From: Ancylobacter aquaticus
GTDB taxonomy: Bacteria; Pseudomonadota; Alphaproteobacteria; Rhizobiales; Xanthobacteraceae
Reading direction: 5' to 3'
Assembly (NCBI RefSeq): GCF_004339465.1
Contig: NZ_SMFY01000004.1
Span: 226,040 to 290,039, forward strand
DNA length: 64,000 bases
The notes below the pieces were generated by a model. It saw only the letters and a list, made by a program, of their open reading frames with translations, searched no databases and was not told the DNA's origin. Within the stretch, counting starts at the first letter, position 1; the number at the start of each line of letters is the position of its first letter. A program made the position numbers and the translations under genes. This document shows, piece by piece, positions 50,158 to 59,495 of the stretch.

Positions 50158-51057
50158 ATGTCCGCCCCCGCTCTGCTTCCCCTCGGCTCGACGATGCGGG
50201 TCCTGCGACCCCATCCCAACATCTATGCCTTCTATGACGGCCGGATCGAGGGGGCGCGCGCGCATTCGGCAGCGCCGAACTGGCTCGACGACGGCGCCTA
50301 TGCGCTCGGCGTCTGCGTCTATGCGGTGGTGGATGGCAGCGAGGCGCTGCTCTACGACACCCATATCTCGATTCCCCACGCGCAGATGATGCGCCGGGCG
50401 CTGGAAGAGGCGGGCGTCACCTCCTTCCGCGTGGTGCTGAGCCATTGGCACGACGACCATGTCGCGGGCAACGCCGTCTTCGCCACCGACGAGATCGTCG
50501 CGCTGGACCGCACCGAGCGGACACTCGCCGCCAACCGCGTGGCGCTGGAAAATGGCGACCCGCCGATCTTCCCGCTGGTCATGCCGAACAAGATCATCAC
50601 CGGCCCGAGCGAATTGACGGTCGGCCGGCTCACGGTGAGGCTGGAGCCGGCGGAGATCCACAGCCAGGACGGGCTGATCCTGCTGCTGCCGGAGCTCGGC
50701 CTCATGCTGGCCGGCGACACGCTGGAAGAGCCGATCACCTATGTCGGCGAGCCCGAGCGCCTGCCGGTCCATGTGGAGGAACTGAAGCGAATCCGCGAAT
50801 GGGGCTATCGGCGCATCCTGCCCAATCACGGCGCGCCTGACGTGATCGCTGCCGGTGGCTACGGTCCCGAGCTGATCGACGCCACGATCCGCTATGTGAA
50901 CAAGCTGCTGCACACCCGCATCGACATGGCGCTGGCCGACCAGGACCTGTCCACCTTCATCGCCGGCGACATCGCCACCGGCGCCCTCACCTATTTCGCG
51001 CCCTATGAGGCCGTCCACGCCGACAATGTGAAGAAAGTGCTGGCGCTGCCGGGGTGA
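50158..51057 (+). CDS. MBL-fold metallo-hydrolase inserted in the dcw cluster
   Basis: The 299-residue protein has the metallo-beta-lactamase fold signature [14 protein letters not shown] (His96, His98, Asp100, His101). Later ligands are in [21 protein letters not shown] and LPNHGAPD, so a two-metal hydrolase site looks complete. There is no signal peptide. Substrate is unknown: such proteins include glyoxalase II, quorum-signal lactonases and many uncharacterised hydrolases. It lies on the opposite strand between murD and mraY, genes that are normally adjacent and co-transcribed. Codon usage looks like its neighbours, giving no sign of recent transfer. An imperfect dyad CCGATGA-AA-TGATCGG (50096-50111) lies in the shared gap with murD. 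Confidence 0.85.
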   Translation: MSAPALLPLGSTMRVLRPHPNIYAFYDGRIEGARAHSAAPNWLDDGAYALGVCVYAVVDGSEALLYDTHISIPHAQMMRRALEEAGVTSFRVVLSHWHDDHVAGNAVFATDEIVALDRTERTLAANRVALENGDPPIFPLVMPNKIITGPSELTVGRLTVRLEPAEIHSQDGLILLLPELGLMLAGDTLEEPITYVGEPERLPVHVEELKRIREWGYRRILPNHGAPDVIAAGGYGPELIDATIRYVNKLLHTRIDMALADQDLSTFIAGDIATGALTYFAPYEAVHADNVKKVLALPG

Positions 51058-51087
51058 GGCGCGAAGGAGGGTGCGGGCCGCCCCTCC

Positions 51088-52173
51088 TCACCGCAGCTTC
51101 AGCGTCGAGAGCCCGATCAGCGCCAGCACGACGGCGATGATCCAGAAGCGGATGACGATCTGCGGCTCGGTCCAGCCCTTCTGCTCGAAATGGTGGTGAA
51201 TCGGCGCCATCTTGAACACGCGCTTGCCGGTGAGCTTGAAGGAAGCGACCTGCACGATCACCGACACCGCCTCCAGCACGAACAGCCCGCCGATCACCGC
51301 CAGCACGATCTCGTGCTTGGTGGCCACCGCGATGGTGCCGAGCAGGCCGCCCAGTGCCAGCGAGCCGGTATCGCCCATGAAGATCTGCGCGGGCGGGGCG
51401 TTGAACCACAGGAAGCCGATGCCCGCGCCGATGATCGCCCCGCAGATCACCGCCAGTTCGCCGACGCCGGCGACGTAGTGGATCTGCAGGTAATCGGCGA
51501 ACAGCACGTTGCCGGAGAGATAGGAGATCATCCCGAAGCTGGCGGCGGCGACCATGACCGGGACGATGGCGAGACCGTCGAGCCCGTCGGTCAGGTTCAC
51601 CGCATTGCCGGCGCCGACGATGACGAAGGCGCCGAGGATGACGAAGAACCAGCCAAGGTCGAGCAGCAGGTCCTTGAAGAAGGGGAAGGCCAGCGAGGAG
51701 GACAGCGGATCGCGCCCCACATGCATGATCACCACGGCGGCGGTGCCGGCGATCAGCGCCTCGATGGCGAGGCGCGTCTTGCCGGACAGGCCGTTATGGG
51801 TCTGCTTCGTCACCTTGAGATAGTCGTCATAGAAGCCGATCAGCCCGAAGCCGATGGTGACGAACAGCACCACCCAGACATAGGGGTTGGACAGGTTGCC
51901 CCACAGCAGCGTCGCCACCATGAGCCCCGAGAAGATCATCAGCCCGCCCATGGTGGGCGTGCCCTTCTTGGTCAGAAGGTGCGACTGCGGCCCGTCGGTG
52001 CGGATCGGCTGGCCCTTGCCCTGCTTCAGCCGCAGCAGCGCGATGATGGCCGGGCCGAACATGAAGACGAACAGCAGCGCGGTGATGATCGCCCCGCCGG
52101 TGCGGAAGGTGATGTAGCGGAAGACGTTAACCGCCGGGACGCTTCCCTGGAATTCGGCGAGCCATTGCAGCAT
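51088..52173 (-). CDS. mraY: Phospho-MurNAc-pentapeptide transferase
   Basis: Membrane enzyme that moves phospho-MurNAc-pentapeptide to undecaprenyl phosphate, making lipid I. The 361-residue product has ten membrane helices, the Mg-binding [11 protein letters not shown], the family line [12 protein letters not shown] and the [15 protein letters not shown] motif, with HHHFEQKGW near the C-terminus. It lies 95 bases after murF. Confidence 0.96.
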   Translation of the reverse strand: MLQWLAEFQGSVPAVNVFRYITFRTGGAIITALLFVFMFGPAIIALLRLKQGKGQPIRTDGPQSHLLTKKGTPTMGGLMIFSGLMVATLLWGNLSNPYVWVVLFVTIGFGLIGFYDDYLKVTKQTHNGLSGKTRLAIEALIAGTAAVVIMHVGRDPLSSSLAFPFFKDLLLDLGWFFVILGAFVIVGAGNAVNLTDGLDGLAIVPVMVAAASFGMISYLSGNVLFADYLQIHYVAGVGELAVICGAIIGAGIGFLWFNAPPAQIFMGDTGSLALGGLLGTIAVATKHEIVLAVIGGLFVLEAVSVIVQVASFKLTGKRVFKMAPIHHHFEQKGWTEPQIVIRFWIIAVVLALIGLSTLKLR

Positions 52174-52268
52174 GGAGGATCAACCTTCGGGTGGGCGGGG
52201 CGACAGGCCGGCGGGCCGCTGCGGGCGGCGGGGCTTGCCCGGAATCGGGAAGAAGTGACCGGCCCGGG

Positions 52269-53723
52269 TCATTCCGATGTTTCCGCCGCTTCCGCAAGAT
52301 GGGCGGCGGGAAAACGCTCGATGAGAGCACGCGCCAGCGGCCCCATGCGGCTGCCATTCGAGCCCTTGACCATGATCACGTCGCCGCCGCGCAGCCGCTC
52401 GGCCAGCAGCGGCAGCAGCGCCGCCGAATCGGGTGCCCAGGCGCCCCTGCGGCTCTCGGGAAGTGCCTCCCACAGCGCCCGCATCAGCGGGCCGGCGCAG
52501 AAGACGAGATCGGCCCCGGCGGCCGCCGGGGCGAGGTCGCGGTGCATCGCTTCCCCCGCGCTCCCAAGTTCCAGCATGTCGCCGAGCACCGCGATTCGCC
52601 GCCCGCGCCCGCTCGCCGGCGTGGTGCCCAGCACGGCCAGCGCGGCGCGCATGGAGGCGGTATTGGCGTTGTAGCTTTCGTCGATGAGCAGGGCCTCGCC
52701 GCCCTTCACCGCCAGCGCCGTCCGCACGCCGCGCCCCGGCGGCGGGCCGAGCCCGGAGAGCGCCAGCGCCGCCAGGCACAGATCGGCGCCCGCCAGCTGG
52801 GCGGCAGCGAGCACGGCGAGCGCGTTCTGCACGATGTGCCGGCCCGGCAGGCCAACTTTGAAGCTCACGCTCTCGCCCATGATGTCGGCCATGGCGGTCG
52901 ACATGTCGGGCTTGAGCTTGACGCTGGCGAGGCGGGCCTGCGCCCCTTCCGCCTCGCCGAAGCCGATGATGGTGTCGATGCCCGCCGCCCGAGCCGCCGC
53001 CGCGAGCCGCTCGAAATGCGGGTTGTCGCGGTTCAGCACCGCCGCCCCGCCCGGCTCGACGCCGGTGAAGATCTCGGCCTTGGCGTCGGCAATGGCCTCG
53101 ACGCTGTCGAACTGGGCGATGTGGACCGGCTCGATGGTGGTGACGATGGCCACATGCGGGCGCACCATGGCGACCAGCGGGGTGATTTCGCCGGGATGGT
53201 TCATGCCCAGCTCGAACACGCCATACGCGCTGGCCTGCGGCATGCGGGCGAGCGAGAGCGGCACGCCCCAGTGATTATTGTACGAGGCCGCCGAGGCATG
53301 GGTCGGGCCATCCGCCCCAAGCGCCAGCGCCAGTGCTTCCTTGGTCGTGGTCTTGCCGACCGAGCCGGTGACGCCGACGATGCGGGCCTGCGTACGGGCG
53401 CGGGCCGCACGGCCGGCCGCCTCCAAGGCGCCGAGCACGTCGTCCACCACCAGAAGCGCCGCGCCTTCCGGCATCTCGGCCACCCGCCCGCGCTCGACGA
53501 CGCTTAGCGCTGCGCCGCGTTCCTGTGCCTTGGCCACATAGGTGTGGCCATCGCTGTTCTCCCCGCGAATGGCGAAGAACACGTCACCGGGGGCGAGCGT
53601 GCGGGTGTCGATCGACACGCCGCCGATCGCGCGCGCCGGCACCCCCATCAGCGTACCGCCGGTCGCCTGCGCGAGCGCGTCCGGGGTCCAGAGCGGCGAA
53701 GCGGCGGCCGAACCAGCGCCCAT
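52269..53723 (-). CDS. murF: UDP-MurNAc-tripeptide--D-Ala-D-Ala ligase
   Basis: Adds the D-Ala-D-Ala dipeptide to complete the murein pentapeptide. The 484-residue product has the ATP loop VTGSVGKTTTKEALA, the N-terminal ARAIGGVSIDTRTLAPGDVFFAI region shared with MurE, FELGMNHPGEI, LIDESYNANTASM and VMVKGSNGSRMG at the C-terminus. It starts four bases after the murE stop. Confidence 0.95.
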   Translation of the reverse strand: MGAGSAAASPLWTPDALAQATGGTLMGVPARAIGGVSIDTRTLAPGDVFFAIRGENSDGHTYVAKAQERGAALSVVERGRVAEMPEGAALLVVDDVLGALEAAGRAARARTQARIVGVTGSVGKTTTKEALALALGADGPTHASAASYNNHWGVPLSLARMPQASAYGVFELGMNHPGEITPLVAMVRPHVAIVTTIEPVHIAQFDSVEAIADAKAEIFTGVEPGGAAVLNRDNPHFERLAAAARAAGIDTIIGFGEAEGAQARLASVKLKPDMSTAMADIMGESVSFKVGLPGRHIVQNALAVLAAAQLAGADLCLAALALSGLGPPPGRGVRTALAVKGGEALLIDESYNANTASMRAALAVLGTTPASGRGRRIAVLGDMLELGSAGEAMHRDLAPAAAGADLVFCAGPLMRALWEALPESRRGAWAPDSAALLPLLAERLRGGDVIMVKGSNGSRMGPLARALIERFPAAHLAEAAETSE

Positions 53724-53727
53724 GCGG

Positions 53728-55215
53728 TCATCTCCCGAGAAGCCCGACCGCGACGTCGCGGTCGGAGAATGGCAACGTCCGGTCGCCGATAATCTGGCCG
53801 GTTTCGTGACCCTTGCCGGCGATCAGCACCACATCGCCGGCCTCGGCCATGCCGATGGCGGCGGCGATGGCCTCCGCGCGGTCGCCGATCTCGCGCGCCC
53901 CTGCGGCACTGGCGAGGATGGCGGCACGAATGGACCCGGGGTCCTCGCCACGCGGATTGTCGTCGGTGACGATCACCACGTCGGCCTTCGCGGCGGCAAT
54001 GGCGCCCATGATCGGGCGCTTGCCACGGTCGCGGTCGCCGCCGCAGCCGAAGACGACGATCAGCCGCCCGCTCGCATAAGGGCGCAGCGCGTCAAGGGCA
54101 TTGGCGAGGGCGTCGGGCTTGTGGGCATAGTCGACGAACACGCCGGCACCGTCCCGCGTGCCCACCAGTTCCAGCCGGCCGGGGACCCCCTCCAGCGTCT
54201 CCAGTTGCGGCAGCACCTCGCGCGCGGGGGCGCCGGCGAGAATCGCGAGGCCGGCCGCCACCAGCGCGTTGCAGGCCTGGAAAGCACCGACCAGCGGCAG
54301 CTTGAGCGTATAGCGCGCGCGGGCGACCTCGATCTCCAGACGCTGGCCGAGCCCCTCATCGGCGCGCGACAGCAGCGCGATGCCGGCCCCGGCGACGCCG
54401 ATGCCGAGCACGTTCAGTTCATGCTCGGCAGCCATCTGGGCGACATGGCTCCCCTCGGTCGTGTCCACCCACACCGCCGCCCCGCCACCGCGCGGCACGA
54501 GATCGCGGAACAGCCGCATCTTGGCGTCGAGATAGGCTTCCATGCTTGGGTGATAGTCGAGATGGTCGCGCGAGAGATTGGTAAAGCCGCCCGCCTTCAG
54601 CCGCACGCCGTCGAGGCGGTGCTGGTCGAGCCCGTGCGAGGACGCTTCCAGGCACAGATGCGTCACCCCTTCATCCGCCAGCGTGTGCAGCGTGCGGTGC
54701 AATTCGATCGGGTCGGGCGTGGTCAGCGTGCCGTACACCGCGCCGGAGGGGGCGACCACACCGAGCGTGCCGAGGCTGGCGGCCTTGAAACCGAGGCCCT
54801 GCCATATCTGCCGAGTGAAAGCTGCGACCGACGTCTTGCCCGAGGTGCCGGTAACAGCGGCGATCGTGCCGGGCTGGTGCGGGAACGCCCGTGCGGCGGC
54901 GAGCGCCACGGCACGGCGGGCGTTTCCCACCCGCACATAGGAGATGGCGGGGTCGAGCCAGCCGGGCCGCTCCGCCTCGGCCACCACGGCGACGGCGCCC
55001 CGCCCGATGGCGTCGCGCGCATGGACGAGGCCGTCGGTCTTCGCCCCCGAAAGCGCGAAGAACACGTCGCCCGCCCGGGCGCTGCGGCTGTCGAGCGAGG
55101 GCTCGCCGACGGCACGCTCCGGCTCGGCGCCGGCATAGTCGGCATCCTCGCCGATCAGTCCCCTCAGGGTGAGGCGGCGGGCGCAGTCGACGGTGGGTCG
55201 CATCCGGTCAGGCAT
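53728..55215 (-). CDS. murE: UDP-MurNAc-dipeptide--meso-diaminopimelate ligase
   Basis: Adds the third residue of the murein peptide. The 495-residue product has the ATP loop VTGTSGKTSVAAF, LEASSHGLDQHRLD and the C-terminal VIVTDDNPRGEDP. The DNPR motif marks meso-diaminopimelate specificity, so the wall is of the usual Gram-negative type. ATG 55215 is used; Met5 (55203) is a minor alternative. The ftsI stop lies 39 bases upstream. Confidence 0.95.
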   Translation of the reverse strand: MPDRMRPTVDCARRLTLRGLIGEDADYAGAEPERAVGEPSLDSRSARAGDVFFALSGAKTDGLVHARDAIGRGAVAVVAEAERPGWLDPAISYVRVGNARRAVALAAARAFPHQPGTIAAVTGTSGKTSVAAFTRQIWQGLGFKAASLGTLGVVAPSGAVYGTLTTPDPIELHRTLHTLADEGVTHLCLEASSHGLDQHRLDGVRLKAGGFTNLSRDHLDYHPSMEAYLDAKMRLFRDLVPRGGGAAVWVDTTEGSHVAQMAAEHELNVLGIGVAGAGIALLSRADEGLGQRLEIEVARARYTLKLPLVGAFQACNALVAAGLAILAGAPAREVLPQLETLEGVPGRLELVGTRDGAGVFVDYAHKPDALANALDALRPYASGRLIVVFGCGGDRDRGKRPIMGAIAAAKADVVIVTDDNPRGEDPGSIRAAILASAAGAREIGDRAEAIAAAIGMAEAGDVVLIAGKGHETGQIIGDRTLPFSDRDVAVGLLGR

Positions 55216-55254
55216 TGGCGTCGTCCTGCGCGCCGCACCTGGCGCTCTTTCACA

Positions 55255-57060
55255 TCACTGCGCGCGCGCCAGCGTGGTGTTGGCGAGCAGGCTTTCGGCC
55301 GGCGGCGTGTCGGTGCGCGGCATGATGCCGAGCATGGGCGCGACGCGGGCGATGATCTTGCCCGTCGTCGGCGCCGCGTTCCAGCCGGCCGTGGCGTAGC
55401 CATAAGTGCCCTCGACTGCCTGCGGCTCGTCCAGCATCACCAGCACGAGGTATTGCGGATTGTCCATCGGGAAGACGCCCGTGAAGGTCGTCAGCAGCTT
55501 GGTCTTCGAGTAGCGCCCGTTGATCACCTTCTCCGCCGTGCCGGTCTTGCCGCCGGCATAGAAGCCGGCAACGTTGACCTTCTTGGCGGACCCCTTCTCG
55601 GCGTTGAGGCGCAGCAGATAGCGCATCTCGGCGCTGGTCTTGGGGCTGATCACCTGCGTGCCGGCGGCCAGCGCTTCTTCGCGGGTGCGCTTGAGGAAGG
55701 TGGGGGGAATGAGGGTGCCGCCATTCACCAGCGCGTTCACCGCCATGACGGCTTGCAGCGGGGCGACGGCGAGGCCATGGCCGAAGGCGATGGTGGCGGT
55801 GTTCACCTCGCCCCAGCGCTTGGGCACGATCGGCATGGCGCTCTCGGGCAGTTCGGTGCGAAGCCGGTCGAGCTGCCCGGTCTTGGCGAGGAACGCTTTG
55901 TGCGCGTCGACGCCCAGCGACAGCGCCATCTTCGCCGTGCCGATATTGGACGAGAACAGGAACACCTCCGGCAGCGTCAGCACGCGGTTTTCGGCGTGGT
56001 AGTCGCTGATGCGGAAGCGGCCGAAGCTCAGCGCCCCGCGCGCATCGAGCGTCGAGTTGATGGTGAAGCGGCCGCTGTCCAGCGCCATGGCAAAGGTCAG
56101 CGCCTTGAAGGTCGAGCCCATCTCGAACACGCCGGTGGTCAGGCGGTTGAGGTTCTTCGGATCGAGCGAGCGGGCCGGGTCGTTGGCGTCGAAATCCGGC
56201 AGCGAGGCCATGGCGACGATCTCGCCGGTGCGCACGTCCACCACCGTGCCGGCGGCGGCGATGGCCTTGAATTTCTCCTTGGCGGCGAAGAGTTCGTCGC
56301 GCAGCACGTGCTGGACCCGCAGGTCGAGCGCCAGTTCCACCGGCTCCTGCTGCCGGTCGGAGGCGAAGCCGGCGAGATGCAGGTCGGCAAGGCCGCGCGT
56401 GTCGACCCATTTCTCGATGCCGGCAATGCCCTGATTGTCGATATTGGTCGATCCGAGCACATGCGCCCCGAGCGTGCCGCCGGGATAGACGCGCCGGTTC
56501 TCGGTCATGAAGCCGATGCCGGGCAGGCCGAGATTGTGAATCTCGCGCTGCTGCTGCGGGGTGATGTCGCGCCGCAGCCAGATGAAGCCGCGATCGGTGG
56601 AAAGCCGCTGGCGCAGTTCATTGGCGTCGAGATCCGGCAGCACGGCGGTGAGCGCCTCCACCGCCTCGTCGACATCGATCAGCCGTCGCGGCTCGCCATA
56701 GAGCGAGGCGGACTTCACGTCGGTGGCCAGCACCAGCCCGTTGCGGTCGACAATGTCCGGCCGGGCCGAGGCCACGGCGTCGGTGGCGACGATGCGGCGC
56801 GCCACCGCGCCTTCCGGCGCCGAGGCGAGGATGGCGAGGCGGCCGGCAATGGCGAGATAGGTCCCGGCGAACACCAGCATGCAGAGCACGATGCGCGCCC
56901 GCGCCACCGCATGGGCCTCCGGCCGGCCACGCCCGAAGGCCGCGCGCACGATCGCCAGCAGGCCGCGCAGCAGTAAGCTCGGCAGCCGCAGCAGACGACG
57001 AGGCAAGCGCAGCAGGCGACGGCCAATCGGGGAGGCAGACATCTTGGGAACATTGGTCAT
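55255..57060 (-). CDS. ftsI: Septal penicillin-binding protein FtsI (PBP3)
   Basis: Monofunctional transpeptidase that crosslinks septal peptidoglycan with FtsW. The 601-residue product has a basic cytosolic N-terminus, a membrane anchor (about 57-79) and a pedestal domain. Catalytic motifs are STFK (Ser316, Lys319), SSN (370-372) and KTG (505-507, in GGKTGTAEK). It starts 15 bases after ftsL. Confidence 0.95.
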   Translation of the reverse strand: MTNVPKMSASPIGRRLLRLPRRLLRLPSLLLRGLLAIVRAAFGRGRPEAHAVARARIVLCMLVFAGTYLAIAGRLAILASAPEGAVARRIVATDAVASARPDIVDRNGLVLATDVKSASLYGEPRRLIDVDEAVEALTAVLPDLDANELRQRLSTDRGFIWLRRDITPQQQREIHNLGLPGIGFMTENRRVYPGGTLGAHVLGSTNIDNQGIAGIEKWVDTRGLADLHLAGFASDRQQEPVELALDLRVQHVLRDELFAAKEKFKAIAAAGTVVDVRTGEIVAMASLPDFDANDPARSLDPKNLNRLTTGVFEMGSTFKALTFAMALDSGRFTINSTLDARGALSFGRFRISDYHAENRVLTLPEVFLFSSNIGTAKMALSLGVDAHKAFLAKTGQLDRLRTELPESAMPIVPKRWGEVNTATIAFGHGLAVAPLQAVMAVNALVNGGTLIPPTFLKRTREEALAAGTQVISPKTSAEMRYLLRLNAEKGSAKKVNVAGFYAGGKTGTAEKVINGRYSKTKLLTTFTGVFPMDNPQYLVLVMLDEPQAVEGTYGYATAGWNAAPTTGKIIARVAPMLGIMPRTDTPPAESLLANTTLARAQ

Positions 57061-57075
57061 GGTGCCACCTCGGGA

Positions 57076-57684
57076 TTACTGGCCGACATCGCTGGGGGGA
57101 AGCAGCGGCACGCCCGCCGCCGGATTGAGCGGCGCGCCGAGAACGCCCTGCGGCCCGGTGGGGCTGCGGCGCGGCGTGCCCATGGTACCGGCCGACGGCA
57201 GGGCCGAAAGCGGCAGCGGTTCGGCGGAGAATGGCTGCTCGGGCAGCGGGGCGTCGTCGGGAAGCCGGGCCACCGGCGTGCTGCGCGCCGGCTTGGCCAG
57301 CTTGGGTGCTGTAGCCTCGGGGGCCGCAACCTTGGACGCCGGCGGAGTGAGCGAGGGGCCATCCACCAGCGCCTCGATCATGCCGCTCAGCCCGTCGCCG
57401 CCCGCAGTCGGCTTGGCGGGGAGACTGGCGAGGCGGTCCATGTGGTCAACATCGAGCGGGCGCATGTCGAGATGCCTTTCCGCCAGCGTCTGGACACGGT
57501 CGGGCGCGGTGCGGCGCGCCCATTCGGCGTGCAGAATGGCGATGCGGTCGCGCTCGCCGCGGATTTCCGTCCGCAGCTTGGCGATTTCCTGCGCCTCGAA
57601 GGCCGAGGAATATTTGACGTGGTAGACGATGCCGGCGGCGGCGAGCAGCGCGATGACCGAGACGGCATTGAAGATGCGGAACAT
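57076..57684 (-). CDS. ftsL: FtsL-like divisome protein with long periplasmic tail
   Basis: Position between rsmH and ftsI identifies it as FtsL, part of the FtsQLB complex that activates FtsWI. The 202-residue protein has a membrane helix (about 4-22) and a coiled coil (about 28-60: FEAQEIAKLRTEIRGERDRI). The segment RVQTLAERHLDMRPLD is typical of alphaproteobacterial FtsL. Beyond residue 90 there is a Pro/Ala-rich tail of over 100 residues that shorter FtsL proteins lack. Confidence 0.87.
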   Translation of the reverse strand: MFRIFNAVSVIALLAAAGIVYHVKYSSAFEAQEIAKLRTEIRGERDRIAILHAEWARRTAPDRVQTLAERHLDMRPLDVDHMDRLASLPAKPTAGGDGLSGMIEALVDGPSLTPPASKVAAPEATAPKLAKPARSTPVARLPDDAPLPEQPFSAEPLPLSALPSAGTMGTPRRSPTGPQGVLGAPLNPAAGVPLLPPSDVGQ

Positions 57685-57693
57685 GTCTCGACC

Positions 57694-58731
57694 TCAGCGG
57701 CGGCGGTGGGCGTCAAGGACGGGCAGAGGCGGCAGCAGCGAGCCGAGATCGCCATAGGCGTGGGCCGGCGCCGTGGTGCGTGCGGCGGCGCGCAGCTTGG
57801 CGGAACGGGCCCGGGAATTGGCGGCGCGCTCCTCCTCGCCCGCCTCGACCGCGCCGCGCGCCACCAGCGTGAAGCTCGGCGCCGCGCCCGATACGGCGGG
57901 CAGATGGCGCGAGCCGGAGGCGACCTTGGCGCGGTTGGCGAGGAAATTCTTGACGATGCGGTCTTCCAGCGAATGGAAGGTCACGACCACCAGCCGCCCG
58001 CCGGGCTTTAGCACACGCTCGGCGGCGGCGAGGGCACGGGCGAGTTCGCCCAGTTCGTCATTCACCGCGATGCGAAGCGCCTGGAAGGTGCGGGTGGCCG
58101 GGTGCGGCTCGTGCGGCTTCGCCCACACCACCTTCGAGACGATGTCGGCAAGTTGCAGCGTGCGCTCGATCGGCGCCTCGGCCCGCGCGGTAAGGATCGC
58201 CTTGGCGACGGCGCGCGAATGGCGCTCCTCGCCGAAGCGGTAGATGAGGTTCGCCAGATCGGTGTCGGAAAGCTTCGCCACCAGATCGGCGGCGGAAGGC
58301 CCGTCCTGCGACATCCGCATGTCGAGCGGCCCGTCGCGACGGAAGGAGAAGCCGCGCTCGCCCTCGTCGATCTGCATGGAGGAGACGCCGATATCGAGCA
58401 CGACGCCGTCGACCAGCGGCGCACCGGCTGCCTGCGCCACCTCGTCCAGTGCGCTGAAGCGCTCGGGCACCAGCGTCAGCCGCCCGCCGAACTCCGTGAC
58501 CAGCGCCTGCCCGTCGCGGATGGCGTTGGGGTCTCGGTCGATGGCGATCACCCGGCAATCGGCCGCACCGAGAATGGCGCGCGTATAACCGCCGGCGCCG
58601 AAGGTTCCGTCGACATAGACGCCGCCGGGCTGCGGGGCGAGATAGGCGAGGACTTCGTTGAGAAGGACAGGCAGATGACGGGCCGGTCCGCCGGCAGCGT
58701 CCGTCTCCGAACCGCCGCGACCCGCCATCAT
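57694..58731 (-). CDS. rsmH: 16S rRNA (cytosine-1402-N4)-methyltransferase
   Basis: SAM-dependent methylation of C1402 in 16S rRNA (MraW). The 345-residue product begins [15 protein letters not shown], then the SAM motif [36 protein letters not shown] and [17 protein letters not shown]. The first ATG (58731) overlaps the mraZ stop by four bases (ATGA); a second ATG follows directly. Confidence 0.96.
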   Translation of the reverse strand: MMAGRGGSETDAAGGPARHLPVLLNEVLAYLAPQPGGVYVDGTFGAGGYTRAILGAADCRVIAIDRDPNAIRDGQALVTEFGGRLTLVPERFSALDEVAQAAGAPLVDGVVLDIGVSSMQIDEGERGFSFRRDGPLDMRMSQDGPSAADLVAKLSDTDLANLIYRFGEERHSRAVAKAILTARAEAPIERTLQLADIVSKVVWAKPHEPHPATRTFQALRIAVNDELGELARALAAAERVLKPGGRLVVVTFHSLEDRIVKNFLANRAKVASGSRHLPAVSGAAPSFTLVARGAVEAGEEERAANSRARSAKLRAAARTTAPAHAYGDLGSLLPPLPVLDAHRRR

Positions 58732-59207
58732 GCCCCATCGGCGCGGGAATCCCGCGTCGCCCCCTGAGAGCCGATCTCCTGCTTCAGCGCGCGCACTTTC
58801 GCGGTGGCCTCCGCCAGATGCGCCCGGAAGCGATCGGGCTCCCAGATCCGAAAATAATCCCCGAGGCCGACAAGCACGGCCTCGTCCTTGATTTGCGCAT
58901 GGGCTTTCAGCCCTTCGCCAAGCATCACGCGGCCCTCCGGATCGAGTTTCACCATCTCGATCGCCCCGTAGAGCGCGCCCGCCAGTTCCTCCCGCGCTTC
59001 CGAATAGGGCGGATAGCGCGCGATCAGGGCGTCGATCCCCGCCATCAGCCGCGCACCGCCCGCCTGCAGGGCGGGAAGGTCGAGCGCGGGATGGCAGTAC
59101 AGGTGCTCCAACCCGTCCCGCGCGAGAAGTGCGCGATACGGCGCCGGGATCGACATCCGGCCCTTGGAATCGAGCCGCATCGGATAGGTCGATACGAAAC
59201 GTTCCAT
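58728..59207 (-). CDS. mraZ: MraZ, AbrB-like DNA-binding regulator of the dcw cluster
   Basis: First gene of the division-cell-wall cluster. In E. coli MraZ represses its own promoter by binding TGGGN repeats spaced by 5 bases. The 159-residue product has two tandem SpoVT-AbrB-like halves, with [13 protein letters not shown] (14-26) and the matching [14 protein letters not shown] in the second half; the C-terminus is charged. A four-copy repeat with exactly that spacing lies 113-147 bases upstream. Confidence 0.95.
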   Translation of the reverse strand: MERFVSTYPMRLDSKGRMSIPAPYRALLARDGLEHLYCHPALDLPALQAGGARLMAGIDALIARYPPYSEAREELAGALYGAIEMVKLDPEGRVMLGEGLKAHAQIKDEAVLVGLGDYFRIWEPDRFRAHLAEATAKVRALKQEIGSQGATRDSRADGA

Positions 59208-59319
59208 TGGCCCGGTACGCCCCTACGCAAACACGCCCCGCTGGGTCCGCACCACGTAGCCAACGCCGGACGACAGGCGCCGGAACGGCGCCATCGGCAT
59301 TGCTTACGCGGTACTGCAA

Positions 59320-59354
59320 CGGGATGATCTGGGATACCATGGGACACGATGGGC
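59320..59354. promoter_or_regulatory. MraZ-type operator: four GGG repeats with 10-bp period
   Basis: On the plus strand CGGGA, TGGGA, TGGGA and TGGGC start at 59320, 59330, 59340 and 59350, each separated by 5 bases. This is the repeat unit and spacing described for the E. coli MraZ operator. The repeats read on the strand opposite to mraZ transcription. A TTGCAG just downstream in the mraZ direction could be the -35 element. Confidence 0.7.
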
Positions 59355-59384
59355 GTCAATGTAATGAGCGTTGCGAAACCACGT

Positions 59385-59403
59385 CCTGTGGACGCTCCAC
59401 AGG
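59385..59403. promoter_or_regulatory. Perfect dyad between mraZ and the amidase gene
   Basis: CCTGTGGA (59385-59392) and TCCACAGG (59396-59403) are perfect inverted 8-mers around CGC. It lies 30 bases from the MraZ repeats and 92 bases before the amidase start. The TCCACA core also occurs in DnaA boxes, but the flanks do not match. It is a plausible operator for a dimeric regulator affecting the amidase, mraZ or both. Confidence 0.45.
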
Positions 59404-59495
59404 GGTGATTCCGCCGCGCTCGGCATCCGGCATTAACGCCCCATGAACCTTAAGAATCTGTTGAATCGCCGATGCCGCAGGCTTAGCTCGTGGTC

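Noticed and set aside
53542..56976. 1144-codon plus-strand open frame across murF, murE and ftsI
   Set aside because: It crosses three clear minus-strand genes. The composition is that of a shadow frame, with no recognisable motif.
59385..59403. DnaA-box pair
   Set aside because: Only the TCCACA core matches; the preceding bases differ from TTA, so a DnaA call is not justified beyond mention.
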